Assembly (NCBI GenBank): GCA_007644065.1
Contig: VJWN01000010.1
Location: forward strand, 744,001 to 808,000
Reading direction: 5' to 3'
DNA from: Margaritispora aquatica
Taxonomy: Eukaryota; Ascomycota; Leotiomycetes; Helotiales; Discinellaceae
Length of the DNA stretch: 64,000 nt
Part shown: piece after piece, positions 48,618-59,281 of the stretch
How the letters are laid out: every line of letters begins with the position of its first letter
How positions within the stretch are numbered: position 1 is the first letter of the stretch
The notes under the pieces: generated by a model
What the model was told of the DNA's origin: nothing
The model's database searches: none
The model's input: the letters and a program-made list of their open reading frames with translations, nothing else
Position numbers and translations under genes: made by a program

Positions 48618-50858
48618 TCAGTGCAGCGCAAACACAACCCCTGAGCTATCCTCTCTATCTCGCTTATTTCGTGTCTCGCTACCTTCACTTCCCAAGTCCA
48701 TCTTAAGTCCTGTATCGATTAAAGCTTCGCCTACGAGTACGAAGTGCCCCATTTCGCGATCACCCAGCTCTCTCTTCTCGCTCTTCTCATTCACTCCATC
48801 TCCGTTCGCTCCTATCCCCACGTTCTCCGCTCTCGCCTTCAAAGCTCTCAAGATCTCCGCAGCCAACTCTCTCCTCTCCTCTTCCACCTTCTTCCGTCCT
48901 AACATCCACCTCACAAGCCATCGCCAAAACGAAGACCTTGCAGAACTCACCGCCATTTTCGCTTGTAAGCTCGAGTCTGGCAGCGGTCGCAAAACGAACG
49001 CTATCCTGCTGTTACTGTTGCTGCTTGGGAAGAAGGCGATGATGTCTCCCACTTCAGCTTCGGATGGGACGAGACATTGTGTGCTTGGTCCTGTTCCTGT
49101 AGTTGTTGAGCTGTTGGTGTTGTTTGGTGGGTTTGAGTTCGAGTTTGGGTTGAAGTTTAATCTGGCTAGTTTGCGACGGTAGGTTAGTGGGTGGGAGGTT
49201 GTTAGGAGGGTTTCGACGTCTGGCAGAGGTGTAGTCTTTCTGTATTGAATGGGGTTTTGGAAGTTTGAGTGTGAGTGTGGATGTAGATTTAGACTTTGCG
49301 AGTGCTTTTTGGGGGTTGAGTGCCATATCACACGGCCGGTGGAATCGGGCCCTGGGGCTGGGGGAGGCGGGAAGGATGTTATGGTCCCGTGGATGCAGCC
49401 AGGGATGGCGAGAATGGAGTGTTCAGAGAGCATCAGGAAGTTAGGTGGAGGTGTAGATCGACTATGTTGTGCTTTTGATGTAGGTTTGAACCAGTCAGCG
49501 ATCAGGGATCCCGGTTTGTAAGGGTTGGGGACGCGCCAATCTGGTGTCCACGATGGGAGGGGCTTTTGGGTTAGTTTGGATCCATCAATATTGATTTTGT
49601 TGAATAAGGACTGTGGTTGAGATTGAGATTGCGATTGCAATCCTGCGTGGCTGAGGACTTCATACGGGTTTGTGGAAGTGGTGAGGAGGTATTTGACTAC
49701 ACTTCGCTGCCGTGTGAGCAAGATCCAGTTGCAATGAACAAACGAAAATAAGCGAGAAGTCATATCAGGGAACAAAACTTACTCCATGTACACCAACGCA
49801 GGTGATTTCTCGTACGTGATACCGAATTTTCTCTGTGTTGCAGGCATACTCGCCACGCCAGAAACAGCGAATACCATATCTCTTGCATCAGTAGCTTGTG
49901 AGCCTCTCTTTGTGACCAGCAAATCAAGCAAGTTCATCCTCCTTTCGCTACCTCCATGATCATGATTGTGCCCACCACCCATATCCAACGTTGACAATGG
50001 CTCAACATGCCCTCTCCCAGCACGATAAGCTCTCCGCTCCCAATAGATATCTTCTAGTCTTTGCCTCGGCTCATTGCTATACCCCGAGCCAAACACGCTC
50101 CCCTTCTCATTCTCTTCCCCAAGCAGCGCAACGATACACTGACAAAACACTTCCCATGACACAGCCATACTACCGCACTGAACCCACGGATTCGCACTCA
50201 CCACGATCTCCTGGAAGATCCAAATGCGGCTCCAATACAGCCTCCGCAAGATCCTAAATGCTTCATTCCGCAACTCCTCCTTCCTCGTCCGAGACGCTCG
50301 CACTAGCGCTTTCACGACTGCACTCCTCGAGCTCGCTTGCCCTACGCTAAGCATAGCGTTCAAAAGCATATCCGAATCCTCCGTCGCGGCGCCTAGGAAA
50401 ATGGTCGTTTTGCTAGCGGCGCTGTAAATGTCACGCATGCGAGCGACGTGCTGATTCCGCTCCTTGACATCGGTCTGGTTAATACATAGACTATCAGCCC
50501 ATACCCGTACCTCGCGGCGGGGGTGTCGGAGGTGTCGTAACGCGAGGTCTAGGTTCGGTGTGATGTGGAAGCGGCGCCCGTCTAGGGAGATGCGGGTGTT
50601 TTGAGTGACGGTGCCCCAGGTGTAGGATAAAGCTGTGTAAGTGGAGATTGCTTGGTCGGCATATTGGGCTTGTTCACGGGTGGTTGTGCTTTCGAGGAGT
50701 TGGCATTGTAGGGGTGAGGTATGGAAGGGAGCAGGGTGGAGGAGGAGGAGTCGGTCGGTGGTGGTGGGATCAGAGAGGGGTTTGTATGTATAGTAAGGTA
50801 CTCGAGGGAAGGCGAGGAGGGTGCGGAAAACGGAGGAGAGCTCGAATTTGTGGTGCAT
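48618..50858 (-). CDS. HET-domain protein (heterokaryon-incompatibility family)
   Basis: Two exons, 50858-49783 and 49701-48618, with an 81-nt intron, give 719 residues. The HET domain runs from about residue 70 to 240: YTALSYTWGT, LDLALRHLRHP, VWADSLCINQTDVKERNQHV, then MRDIYSAASKTTIFLGA, matching the three conserved family blocks. Further on, WSRIWIFQEIVVSANPWVQC and SQATDARDMVFAVSGVAS are also usual in this class. The splice join gives YMDVVKYLLTTS, the expected helix before LSHAG. The C-terminal half has SQSQSQ, Asn/Ser and Thr runs of low complexity. HET proteins act in non-self recognition and can trigger regulated cell death after hyphal fusion; there are usually dozens per genome and the trigger of this one is unknown. 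No partner gene such as a NLR is adjacent. Confidence 0.9.
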
Positions 50859-52355
50859 GATCTCTTCTAGGAGCGGGCATCACGATACTAAGGTAAGGTT
50901 GAAGGACTAAATCAAACATCGAATTGTGCCAACAAGGAAAGAGCAGCCCAAATGGGAAAACATGAAGCTCATGATCAGTTTTGATATTCGAACGGAGGAC
51001 CTGATAGAATGAAAGTATTCGCTTACTAAGATAGGTAGGTAGGTAAGTAAGCACAACGCCTTCCATTTCGAGGTATCGCACGTGATAATTATCACGAAGG
51101 CACATGATTTGAGATCCCGAAAAGTCTTGGCGAAACCAAACATCCACGTGACATTTCAGGATAGTGGAGTCTCGTCTTCGAACATCTCTTCGATCTCAAC
51201 TCAACTTCATATGCAAAAGTGCATTTTATCACCAACAACCTCCAACAACGAAATCTACTCATGACCAGTGTCATCCATAGGACATCTATGTATCTGCTAC
51301 CCGATGTTAGTCTCTATTTTTACTCAATCAATATATCCAGAACAACATCTATTTCTAGTCTCTACAAGTTATGGTTTCACCCAGACCTCCCGAAAGACCT
51401 CCAAAATAACGGTCAGTCTGCAGCCCTTTGAGCCTCTTCAATTTTCTTTGCAGGAGACAACGACCTCCGAGTGGTGAATGGTTGTCTAGAGGAAATTCTC
51501 TTCTCATTCTTTTACTGAGGTTGGGAGTCACTGGGCTGTCGCTGGGAAGCAATTTACGCGCCGTGGTTCACGAGTGCGTCTCGCTTGCCATCGCAATTGG
51601 CTGTGTTCTCTGAGTTGCCCTTCCAACCATGCAACCACGCACCAATGATGCAGACCACACATGCTGGGCAACACCACCTCGCGCGCGCATTTGACTTTTG
51701 CCAGCGATTCAATGGAAAACTGTCGAACGTCTAATTTTGGATAGGCCGCCGGGGGTCGATAGTCTGCAGATTATTCTGAACGGGTGATTCGCATGAACAC
51801 AACTAATTCTCCTCCATTGGCTGCTGAGAAAGGACAAGGAACTCTCTCGACGTGGCATTCGCTACAGCATGAAGGACTCCATGTCCGCTCTACCCAAACG
51901 GGAGAAGTCTCTCCATAGATCTTGAAAATGAGCTGTCCACGACACGTTTTTGGCGCGGGAAGTGAATACCTTGGCGTATTCAATACTGGGATTGATCCGG
52001 ATTGAGCCCCTCCAAAGAGCATCCAAGGCAGGCTTCCCTTCCCTTGCCACTGATCTAAGCGCTACCCAGTGAGAGTCTCCCGCTGACGAAAAGCTCCTCC
52101 TCGCTTCCTGGATTGTATAAACATTATTGAGTTCCCGGCTTCTGTGTGGCCTACCTTCTTTCTGGTCATCTTATTCTTGTGTGTCGCTGCCGCTGTTGCT
52201 GTGTTGTCGCCTGTTTTAATCCAAGTCTTCGTTGATCGGAGCAGTACTATCGTTCATAATTATTATTTTCTTGACATCTCGACTTGACGCCGGTCGTCAC
52301 TAACAAACAATATCCGTTTTTCATTTCCATCACCATCGATCAGGAACACAACTGC
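50859..52355. promoter_or_regulatory. Divergent region HET / methyltransferase, with GATA-type palindrome
   Basis: 1.5 kb between outward-reading genes. Contains a GGTAGGTAGGTAAGTAAG tract near 51033, CACGTG boxes at 51079-51084 and about 51145, and a perfect palindrome at 51081-51096. No gene is convincing. Confidence 0.5.
51081..51096. promoter_or_regulatory. 16-bp perfect palindrome CGTGATAATTATCACG
   Basis: It reads the same on both strands and contains two inverted GATAA cores (TGATAA and TTATCA). A CACGTG box overlaps its left edge. It lies about 220 nt upstream of the HET gene start. GATA factors regulate nitrogen and light responses in fungi; binding here is only an inference. Confidence 0.5.
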
Positions 52356-55202
52356 ATGCAACCGACATTCTCTGGATCGAACAAGATGGCTTCCCTAGAT
52401 TTTCTCCCCGCTACGACTTATAGACCCCCTCCAGTGCAGGTTCACAGGAAGAGGCGGTCACTTAATACGATAATGGAAGATGATGAGGAATCGACACGAG
52501 GATCAATCGTAGTAACTGAGGAACCGAGGGGACGACATAACTCCCCAAAGTTCGCCATGGCAGACTGGCTTTCTCCGCTCAGCGACCACTTCCCTACTCC
52601 ACGAGGCAATCACTTCATGTCCGCTCCTCTCGCCCATTCCACTACCGACGACTCCTCCGACGATGACAGCCCAGCCCCATCCTCCGCTCCATGGACCCGA
52701 GACAGCTTCGCCACCAGCGCTACCGACTTCGACGATTTGTACGATGCTTCATCTGATGACGAGGTGCAGAGGAGGAAGTCGGTGGTCAGGAGGAACAGCA
52801 CAAAGCAGCAGAACAGGTCGAATAGGTCTTCTGTGGAGACCACTTCAAGCCGTGCTTCGCGCAATTCACTACCTGCTTTGATCACATCCCAAGGCGACAA
52901 ATGGCCCGGTGTTGCTGCATTCAAGCTTTTGACTTCTCCAGTTCCACCTACTCCACCTCCTAAAGTCCCAATGTCTCCAGCGATCTTCTCATACTTGCAA
53001 TCCCAGGAAGTTCCATCTTGCTCTGCACCACCCTCCCTTGATGGTAGCTATAGTTCTGAGCAAATGGCTCTCATGTCTGCACCACCTACGCCAGACATTG
53101 GATACTGCAGCGACGCAGAGGGCGATAATTGGGGAAATGGTGTTCAACTGGCTCCCGCCGCAATGGCTACTCTTCAAGCTCTCGCCGGCAATGAGGATTT
53201 CTACCAACACCACGAGGAGCAACTTATCGAAGTTGAGAGCCTACCCGAGCAACACTCGCCAGTTCGAGAGATGCAACAAACTCTTCCTCCTCTGGTTACC
53301 AACATCCACCGCAACAATTCCATTCTCCTCTCGCCAGATCAGCAACGCTCATTGAACAGTCTCACCCGATTGGAGATTCCATCTCCAGGAGGATTCTTCT
53401 CTGCCCTGTCTCCACGCGCAAGACACACTTGGCATTTGGTTCCATGTACCCCCGAATCAGCTCACCCACCTTCTTCCACCACTGCCGAGCATTTTTACAA
53501 GACACCATGGTCTTCTCAGCCCATCGAGCGCATTATCGAGGTACCAGAAACCATGTCCGACGGTATTCCAACTGCACGACCAATTCTACCATCAACCCCA
53601 AAGTTGACTCAACAGAACCTGGAGCTTGCTATCCGCCCAGAATTGAGCCGCGAGAGTTCAGAGGAGACTATTGTGCCAGCCGCGCATTCTCCAATTGACG
53701 AGGACATCATTCCAGATGAGATGATCAAGGATTACTACACTACCTACCACGAGAAATTGAACACCGGTGCAGTTGTCAACCTCGATCGCACAGGAATGTG
53801 GCTCGCAGCCCAATCTGATTTCATCTCTGATCTCATCAACCCTACCGAAGAACGTGACGATGAAGTCGCTCTCCTGAAACGCTCGCTTAGCGTTAGGTCC
53901 CAAAAGGAGGAGATCGAATCGCCACCACGAGCACGCACTGTTCGTTTCTCAGAGATTGTTACCATTTCCGAGAACCCAGCTTGTCCATTGCCTGATTTGG
54001 TGCGTCAAGAATCAGCTTACTACCGCGCTTTCCAACACTACATGTCCCGCTCTCGCCAACGCGATACCTTCATTCACCGTATCCCTCGCTTCGAAGCTCT
54101 CCAATCCCATCGTGTCTCCTTCCCAGCTCAACACCGCGCTCAACTTTTGGGCAAGTACCAACTCAGCGTCGTCCCAATGAGCGCTAAGCGTCGTCTCTCC
54201 GCCAATGTAGCACGTGGTGACGAGATTGCTCCAGAAGATCCAGAAAAGCTTAAGCGCGACAAAGAGTTCGAGGCTCTATCCCAGATGCTCCCCGCAACAT
54301 GGAACGTCCAAGCCATCAAGCTCCTCAACGGCGGCCGTTTGATTGCCGCTCCAGTGGCCAAGCGTCTCGCGCGCCTGTCCTCACTTGGCCCCCGTGCCTC
54401 AGGACTCCCCCGTGATCGCGCTCGCATCCTGGACCTAGGAGGTCAAGCAACCTGCGACTGGGCATGGCACTGCGCGACTGAATACCCCAACGCCAAAGTC
54501 TATACCGTCACCACCAAGGCGCTGCGCCAGCTCTCCAACTCCAATATCCGCGGCCCCAAGAACCACCGCCAAGTTGCCGTCGATAGACTCGTTCGCCTGC
54601 CCTTCAAGGACGCACAGTTTGACCTCGTCTCCGCGCGCGAGATCTACACGATCCTCAAGGAGAAGGCCGAGAACGGCCAGGACGAGTGGGCTGCGTGTCT
54701 GAAGGAGTGCATGCGCGTGCTCAAGCCAGGCGGATACCTCGAATTCTCAGTCATGGACTCGGACGTCGTGAATGCTGGCCCACTTGGACTTGCAAAATCC
54801 GTCGAGTTCGGATTCAACCTCAAGACGCTGGGCTATGATGCTCATCCCACCAAGCTCTTCTTGAGCCGGCTCCAGGCCGCCGGATTTGTCAACATGAAGC
54901 GCGCGTGGACGTTCCTGCCTATGGGAACCAAGATTGAGAGCAACAAGGGCGTAGTGAGGGATAGTTCGGGCATGGAGGTCAAGCTTGAGCTTGAGGCTAT
55001 GGTTTCTGGAAATACGGGAGATGCAGCAAGTATCGCGGGCGTGGTGGGTGCGTGGGCATGGGAGAAGTGGCTGTTGAGATGTAAGGTGCAGACAGTGGGC
55101 ATGGAGGGTGTGGTCGAGGGTGTCCAGGATGTGGTCGAGGAAGGAAGAGCATGTGGTGCCGGCTGGAGGGTGCTGAGTGGGTGGGCAAGGAAGCCTTTGT
55201 AG
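52356..55202 (+). CDS. Large fungal protein with C-terminal SAM-dependent methyltransferase domain
   Basis: One uninterrupted exon, 948 residues from the first ATG (52356). The ATG at 52386 (938 residues, start MASLDFLP) has the better context AACAAGATGG and may be the true start. The first about 680 residues are disordered: Ser/Pro/Asp-rich, with poly-acidic patches and many SP sites. The methyltransferase fold begins with the motif I glycine loop ILDLGGQATCDWAW at about residue 691 and continues with the acidic loop, LPFKDAQFDLVSAREIYTIL (motif II) and CMRVLKPGGYLEFSVMD at about 785-800 (motif III). The Asp-Leu-Gly-Gly loop looks functional. The substrate cannot be told. Similar long proteins are widespread in Pezizomycotina as I recall, without a known role. 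Confidence 0.8.
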   Translation: MQPTFSGSNKMASLDFLPATTYRPPPVQVHRKRRSLNTIMEDDEESTRGSIVVTEEPRGRHNSPKFAMADWLSPLSDHFPTPRGNHFMSAPLAHSTTDDSSDDDSPAPSSAPWTRDSFATSATDFDDLYDASSDDEVQRRKSVVRRNSTKQQNRSNRSSVETTSSRASRNSLPALITSQGDKWPGVAAFKLLTSPVPPTPPPKVPMSPAIFSYLQSQEVPSCSAPPSLDGSYSSEQMALMSAPPTPDIGYCSDAEGDNWGNGVQLAPAAMATLQALAGNEDFYQHHEEQLIEVESLPEQHSPVREMQQTLPPLVTNIHRNNSILLSPDQQRSLNSLTRLEIPSPGGFFSALSPRARHTWHLVPCTPESAHPPSSTTAEHFYKTPWSSQPIERIIEVPETMSDGIPTARPILPSTPKLTQQNLELAIRPELSRESSEETIVPAAHSPIDEDIIPDEMIKDYYTTYHEKLNTGAVVNLDRTGMWLAAQSDFISDLINPTEERDDEVALLKRSLSVRSQKEEIESPPRARTVRFSEIVTISENPACPLPDLVRQESAYYRAFQHYMSRSRQRDTFIHRIPRFEALQSHRVSFPAQHRAQLLGKYQLSVVPMSAKRRLSANVARGDEIAPEDPEKLKRDKEFEALSQMLPATWNVQAIKLLNGGRLIAAPVAKRLARLSSLGPRASGLPRDRARILDLGGQATCDWAWHCATEYPNAKVYTVTTKALRQLSNSNIRGPKNHRQVAVDRLVRLPFKDAQFDLVSAREIYTILKEKAENGQDEWAACLKECMRVLKPGGYLEFSVMDSDVVNAGPLGLAKSVEFGFNLKTLGYDAHPTKLFLSRLQAAGFVNMKRAWTFLPMGTKIESNKGVVRDSSGMEVKLELEAMVSGNTGDAASIAGVVGAWAWEKWLLRCKVQTVGMEGVVEGVQDVVEEGRACGAGWRVLSGWARKPL

Positions 55203-56208
55203 ATGGTGGTATGTGAAAAGGATTGGAGTCGATTGTTTTGGTGGAGGCTTGGTGTTATGGTTTCGTGGTTGTGGTTTTGGGGTGTGAATTTTCTTGGGGG
55301 CTGATTTATTTACTTTGTTAGCTATGGAAGCCGTGGTGGTTTTGGAATTCGGTTACTACAGATTGGTTGATTGATTTATCCTCACGATGTGTCGATGTCC
55401 TCGTCAGGGTGGAAAGCGGGGCACGAGTTTCTTTTGTTAAGTGAGATGGGAGATGGGCGACGATGTACATGTTGATGTTGATGTGAAGGAAGTGATGGGA
55501 GAGAAGAAGATTAGGCGATTGTAACGATAATAGTTAGCCAGATATATAGTAGAGCGTTCCTCATCATCATACTCAAAATACAAATCACCTTTACCTCACT
55601 CTACCTCCTTCTCCTTCTCCTTCTCCATCCATTGTGTCGCAAAGGTAAAGTCCTCATCAATGTCCTGCAACTCTAGCTTTCCCCACCTATGATCCACCAC
55701 ATCACATATGCCCTTACTATCAGATTTGGACTGAATGCGCTTAAGGCTGAGTGGTAAGAGTGCTAGCCATGAGAAGAAACTTGATAATAGATTATTTCTC
55801 AAGGTCAGGTAAATGTCGACGTAGGGTAGCTAGCATTTACAGAATAGCAACAATACAAGCAAACTCAGGCAATTTGTTCTATCGTATGTTTTATTATTCT
55901 TCTATGACCTGCTCTTCACCAAACTTAACGACATTAATGAAGTTTTCTTTCGCTTGAAGGCAAAATCCCCATACCTTGGTAGAAAATAGTCAGAATGAGC
56001 GGAAGTGGTCCTCGCAATGGTCACGAGACTCAGAAGCCCTGTCGCGTTTCATTTGGATCAGCGCGCCTCTGGATAAGATGAGCACCACCATCTATTTGCC
56101 TCCCAGGCACAAGGCATCAGCGACCTCGGCAAAAGGCAGGCATTTGGGTTTTGAGAAGAACAATCAATCCAGCTGATGTAGTTGTGGCAATATCTACCGC
56201 AGCCTGGA
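55203..56208. other. Intergenic gap, methyltransferase / Rad17
   Basis: Holds the 3' flank of the methyltransferase gene and the Rad17 promoter. A CTCCTTCTCC repeat lies near 55602-55630. A tRNA-like D-arm (about 55745-55775) lacks a T-arm and is not called. No gene. Confidence 0.5.
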
Positions 56209-58947
56209 ATGGCTCCACCAGCAAAGCGAAAAAGACGAAATGTCCTACCCTCCTCCTCTGCCCCATCCGAAGACGAAGATGTAGGGCTCGAACCAGTTTC
56301 TCGTCCCAAGCGCAAGCTTGTTGAACTTGTATCTTCCTCACCTCCACCTGCTCCAAAGGCGACAAAGAAAGCTATGTCGTCCAATACCTCAAGTCAGGTA
56401 AAGCCTGTTGCTAGCAAACCTCCACCCAGACCGACTGCGAACCACCCAAGTAATGCAGCTCCAATTCGACTTCCGCCAGTCGCTAGAGTCAAATCAAGCA
56501 TCAAAAGTGCGAGCTCGAGTCCGGAGAAACCCAAGCGGAAGATCAATATGGACGAGAGGGGGAAAAGCGGTGATATCTTTACGTTCTTTACAAAACAAGC
56601 ACAGCGCCAGCAAGCGGAAGGGAGCAATGGAGCGATAAAGGCGAAATTGCAGGACCCAAAGGCCTCGCAGGTGGAGGATATTGATATGATCTCGGACGAT
56701 GAAGTTTTTGAGTCAAAAGCGCAAGCATCAAGCATTGTTGGCCAAGCAGCCCGGAAACGAGCGAAGGTCGCAGAGCCATTGAAGGAACATGACGCCTCAT
56801 TTCCTCCTGCAAGCCAAAGATTTATGGCTAGTGCCAAAACACCCGTGGAGGTGAAGCATGAAGATGATTTGCGACCATGGGCAGAGAGGTTTGCACCAGT
56901 CAATCTGGACGAACTGGCTGTTCACAAGAGGAAGGTTTCTGATGTGAAAGGGTGGCTAGAAGATGTGATGAGTGGGAGAATGAGACAACGACTTCTTATA
57001 TTAAAAGGAGCTGCAGGAACGGCAAAGACAACCACTGTACAGCTCTTGGCAAAATCCATGGACTGTAAGGTGTTGGAATGGCGAAACCCAGTGGGATCGG
57101 TGGCTTCCTCCGATGGGTTTCAATCTATGTCTGCTCAATTTGAGGAGTTTATGGGGCGTGGAGGAAGATTTGGTCAATTGGACTTGTTCTCTGCCAATGG
57201 ACCAGTTCAGTCGAAACCGGACATAAAACCTCTTGACCGAAGGAAAAATATTATTCTTGTTGAAGAGTTTCCAAATACATTCACGAGATCTTCCACCGCT
57301 CTGCAATCGTTTCGATCTGTTATTCTCCAATATCTTGCTTCTAACACGCCACCGCTATCGATGATGCACAGCAATGCATCTAAAGATCCAATCACTCCTG
57401 TGGTTATGATTGTTTCCGAGACATTACTCACAACTACGTCTGCTTCTGCAGATAGTTTTACAGCTCATCGCCTTCTTGGACCAGAGATACTCCAACATCC
57501 AGGTGTTGGTGTCATTGAGTTCAATGCAATAGCACCCACGATTCTCGCCAAGGCTCTTGAGGTCGTGGTGCAAAAAGAATCTAGGAAATCGGGACGTCGA
57601 AAAACTCCCGGCCCTCTTGTTCTCAAGAAGCTTGGAGAAGTTGGTGATATCCGAAGTGCAATCGGTTCACTTGAGTTTCTTTGCTTGAGGGGTGATCTTG
57701 ATGGCGATTGGGGCTCGAAAATTGCTTTTGGTAAAGCGAAAAAAGGTAATAAAGATGCTACTATGACCAAGATGGAAGAAGAGAGTCTGGAGCTAGTTAC
57801 CCGGCGCGAAGCTAGTCTGGGAATTTTCCATGCTGTGGGTAAAGTCGTGTATAACAAGCGAGATGAGACAGCACCGAATCTCAATGCAAATCCGGTCGAG
57901 AAACTTCCCGAGTTTATGTCTCTGCATTCTCGACCTCGGAGATCTCAAATTATGATCGACGAACTTATCGACGAGACAGGGACCGATACACAGACTTTCG
58001 TTTCGGCTCTTCATGAGAATTATATACTGTCTTGTGAAGCTCCTCCCACCTCCTTTGATGTCTCAACGCTCGATCATGTTGGTGGCTGCATAGATGCCTT
58101 GTCTGACAGCGACCTATTGTGTCCGTCCTGGGACGGCTCTATCAATTCTTCAGGGTTCGGTGGTGGGTCTGGAGGCCGTGGTACTGGTGGTGATATCATG
58201 CGACAGGATGAAATAAGTTTTCAAATTGCTGTACGGGGCATCGTGTTTTCACTACCATATCCTGTCAAGCGACAAGCACCTGCCGCTGGGGGTTTAAGAA
58301 CAGGCAAGGGAGGAGAAGCTCACAAGATGTTCTATCCCACGAGTCTAAAGCTGTGGCGAATGAAAGAGGAAATTGAGAGCACCATTGATTTGTGGGTGAA
58401 GCGATTAATGAATGGCGAGGAGGCGCACATGAGCACTATTACCTCTGGCGCTGCAGCATTTGCTCGACCAAAAGCCGGCTCGGTAGAAAGCTGGAAAAAT
58501 GCACGGCCGTCTTCATCTGCGCCAGGTAGATCTCAAAAAACCAAGGATTCAGCCTCCGAGCCAGCACCGCTTCTGTCACTCGGCACCTCAGCGCGAAAAG
58601 AAATGCTCCTCGAGCGTCTGCCATATATGGTCGCCATTTCACGCGGGAACTACAGGCGTAACGCCTCATCCTCATCGATGTTAGCACTGAGAGACATGGA
58701 AAAAGTCACCACTTTCCGTGGCATCGGCATACCTAGCGATGAGAACGAGGACGAGGATGATGCGGATGCTGGGGTGGGTGAGCAGTGGGCAACGGACAAG
58801 AGTGTCGAGCCGGGCGCGAAGAGTCCAAGGAAGAAACCGAGTGGTCGGATTGTAGCGAGAGGGAGTGGGAAGATTGTTGGGCTTACGCTGCCGGCTGCCT
58901 TAGAGCAGAAGTTGGTTTTGAGTGATGATGATATTGAGGATGATTGA
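56209..58947 (+). CDS. rad17: Rad17/Rad24 checkpoint clamp loader large subunit
   Basis: Single exon, 912 residues from the first ATG (MAPPAKRKRRN). A basic, disordered N terminus holds nuclear-localisation-like clusters. The AAA+ core starts with RPWAERFAPVNLDELAVHKRKV, the family entry motif. The P-loop is GAAGTAKT at residues 267-274, and the Walker B position reads LVEEFPN (Glu352-Glu353), the Rad17-type variant. The sensor/lid region follows with IAPTILAKALEVV and GDIRSAIGSLEFLC. The C-terminal third is Ser/Pro-rich and ends in an acidic tail (LSDDDIEDD). With RFC2-5 the protein loads the 9-1-1 clamp at damaged DNA and activates ATR/Mec1 signalling. The P-loop has Ala272 where Gly is usual before the Lys. 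Confidence 0.92.
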   Translation: MAPPAKRKRRNVLPSSSAPSEDEDVGLEPVSRPKRKLVELVSSSPPPAPKATKKAMSSNTSSQVKPVASKPPPRPTANHPSNAAPIRLPPVARVKSSIKSASSSPEKPKRKINMDERGKSGDIFTFFTKQAQRQQAEGSNGAIKAKLQDPKASQVEDIDMISDDEVFESKAQASSIVGQAARKRAKVAEPLKEHDASFPPASQRFMASAKTPVEVKHEDDLRPWAERFAPVNLDELAVHKRKVSDVKGWLEDVMSGRMRQRLLILKGAAGTAKTTTVQLLAKSMDCKVLEWRNPVGSVASSDGFQSMSAQFEEFMGRGGRFGQLDLFSANGPVQSKPDIKPLDRRKNIILVEEFPNTFTRSSTALQSFRSVILQYLASNTPPLSMMHSNASKDPITPVVMIVSETLLTTTSASADSFTAHRLLGPEILQHPGVGVIEFNAIAPTILAKALEVVVQKESRKSGRRKTPGPLVLKKLGEVGDIRSAIGSLEFLCLRGDLDGDWGSKIAFGKAKKGNKDATMTKMEEESLELVTRREASLGIFHAVGKVVYNKRDETAPNLNANPVEKLPEFMSLHSRPRRSQIMIDELIDETGTDTQTFVSALHENYILSCEAPPTSFDVSTLDHVGGCIDALSDSDLLCPSWDGSINSSGFGGGSGGRGTGGDIMRQDEISFQIAVRGIVFSLPYPVKRQAPAAGGLRTGKGGEAHKMFYPTSLKLWRMKEEIESTIDLWVKRLMNGEEAHMSTITSGAAAFARPKAGSVESWKNARPSSSAPGRSQKTKDSASEPAPLLSLGTSARKEMLLERLPYMVAISRGNYRRNASSSSMLALRDMEKVTTFRGIGIPSDENEDEDDADAGVGEQWATDKSVEPGAKSPRKKPSGRIVARGSGKIVGLTLPAALEQKLVLSDDDIEDD

Positions 58948-59281
58948 TTTGTGTGTACTTGATGCTGGTCTGTATCATATGGCGTACAAGGCGTACAATG
59001 ATGCAGAAGTATATGGTTTCATGAAGTAGACCTTCTGCAAGTGGGATATTGAACTTAAGCGAGTATGAATGAAATTTTATGATATCCCGTGGTGTTTTAG
59101 ATGCCATGGAACGCCTAGCAGGATTATTTTCTCATCTCATTATTAAGATAAACCTAAGTGTTTCAAAGAAGAATTTGTAGCTTGGTTGCATCTTGACTTT
59201 CAATAGAGGGTAGTGTAAATACTCGAAAAAGCGAGCATCACTCTTAGCGAACCCCTATCTATATCTGTCAACCTACCTAAA
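58948..59281. other. Convergent gap Rad17 / Ulp1-like
   Basis: 334 nt of 3' flanks, AT-rich, no gene or notable motif. Confidence 0.55.

Noticed and set aside
52284..52355. Extended N terminus of the methyltransferase protein from 52284
   Set aside because: That frame begins with TTG; the first ATG is at 52356.
55741..55810. tRNA-like segment (GGCTGAGTGGTAAGAGT, A-box-like)
   Set aside because: D-arm resembles a tRNA, but there is no T-arm (no GGTTCRANYCC) and no matching acceptor stem; at most a relic.
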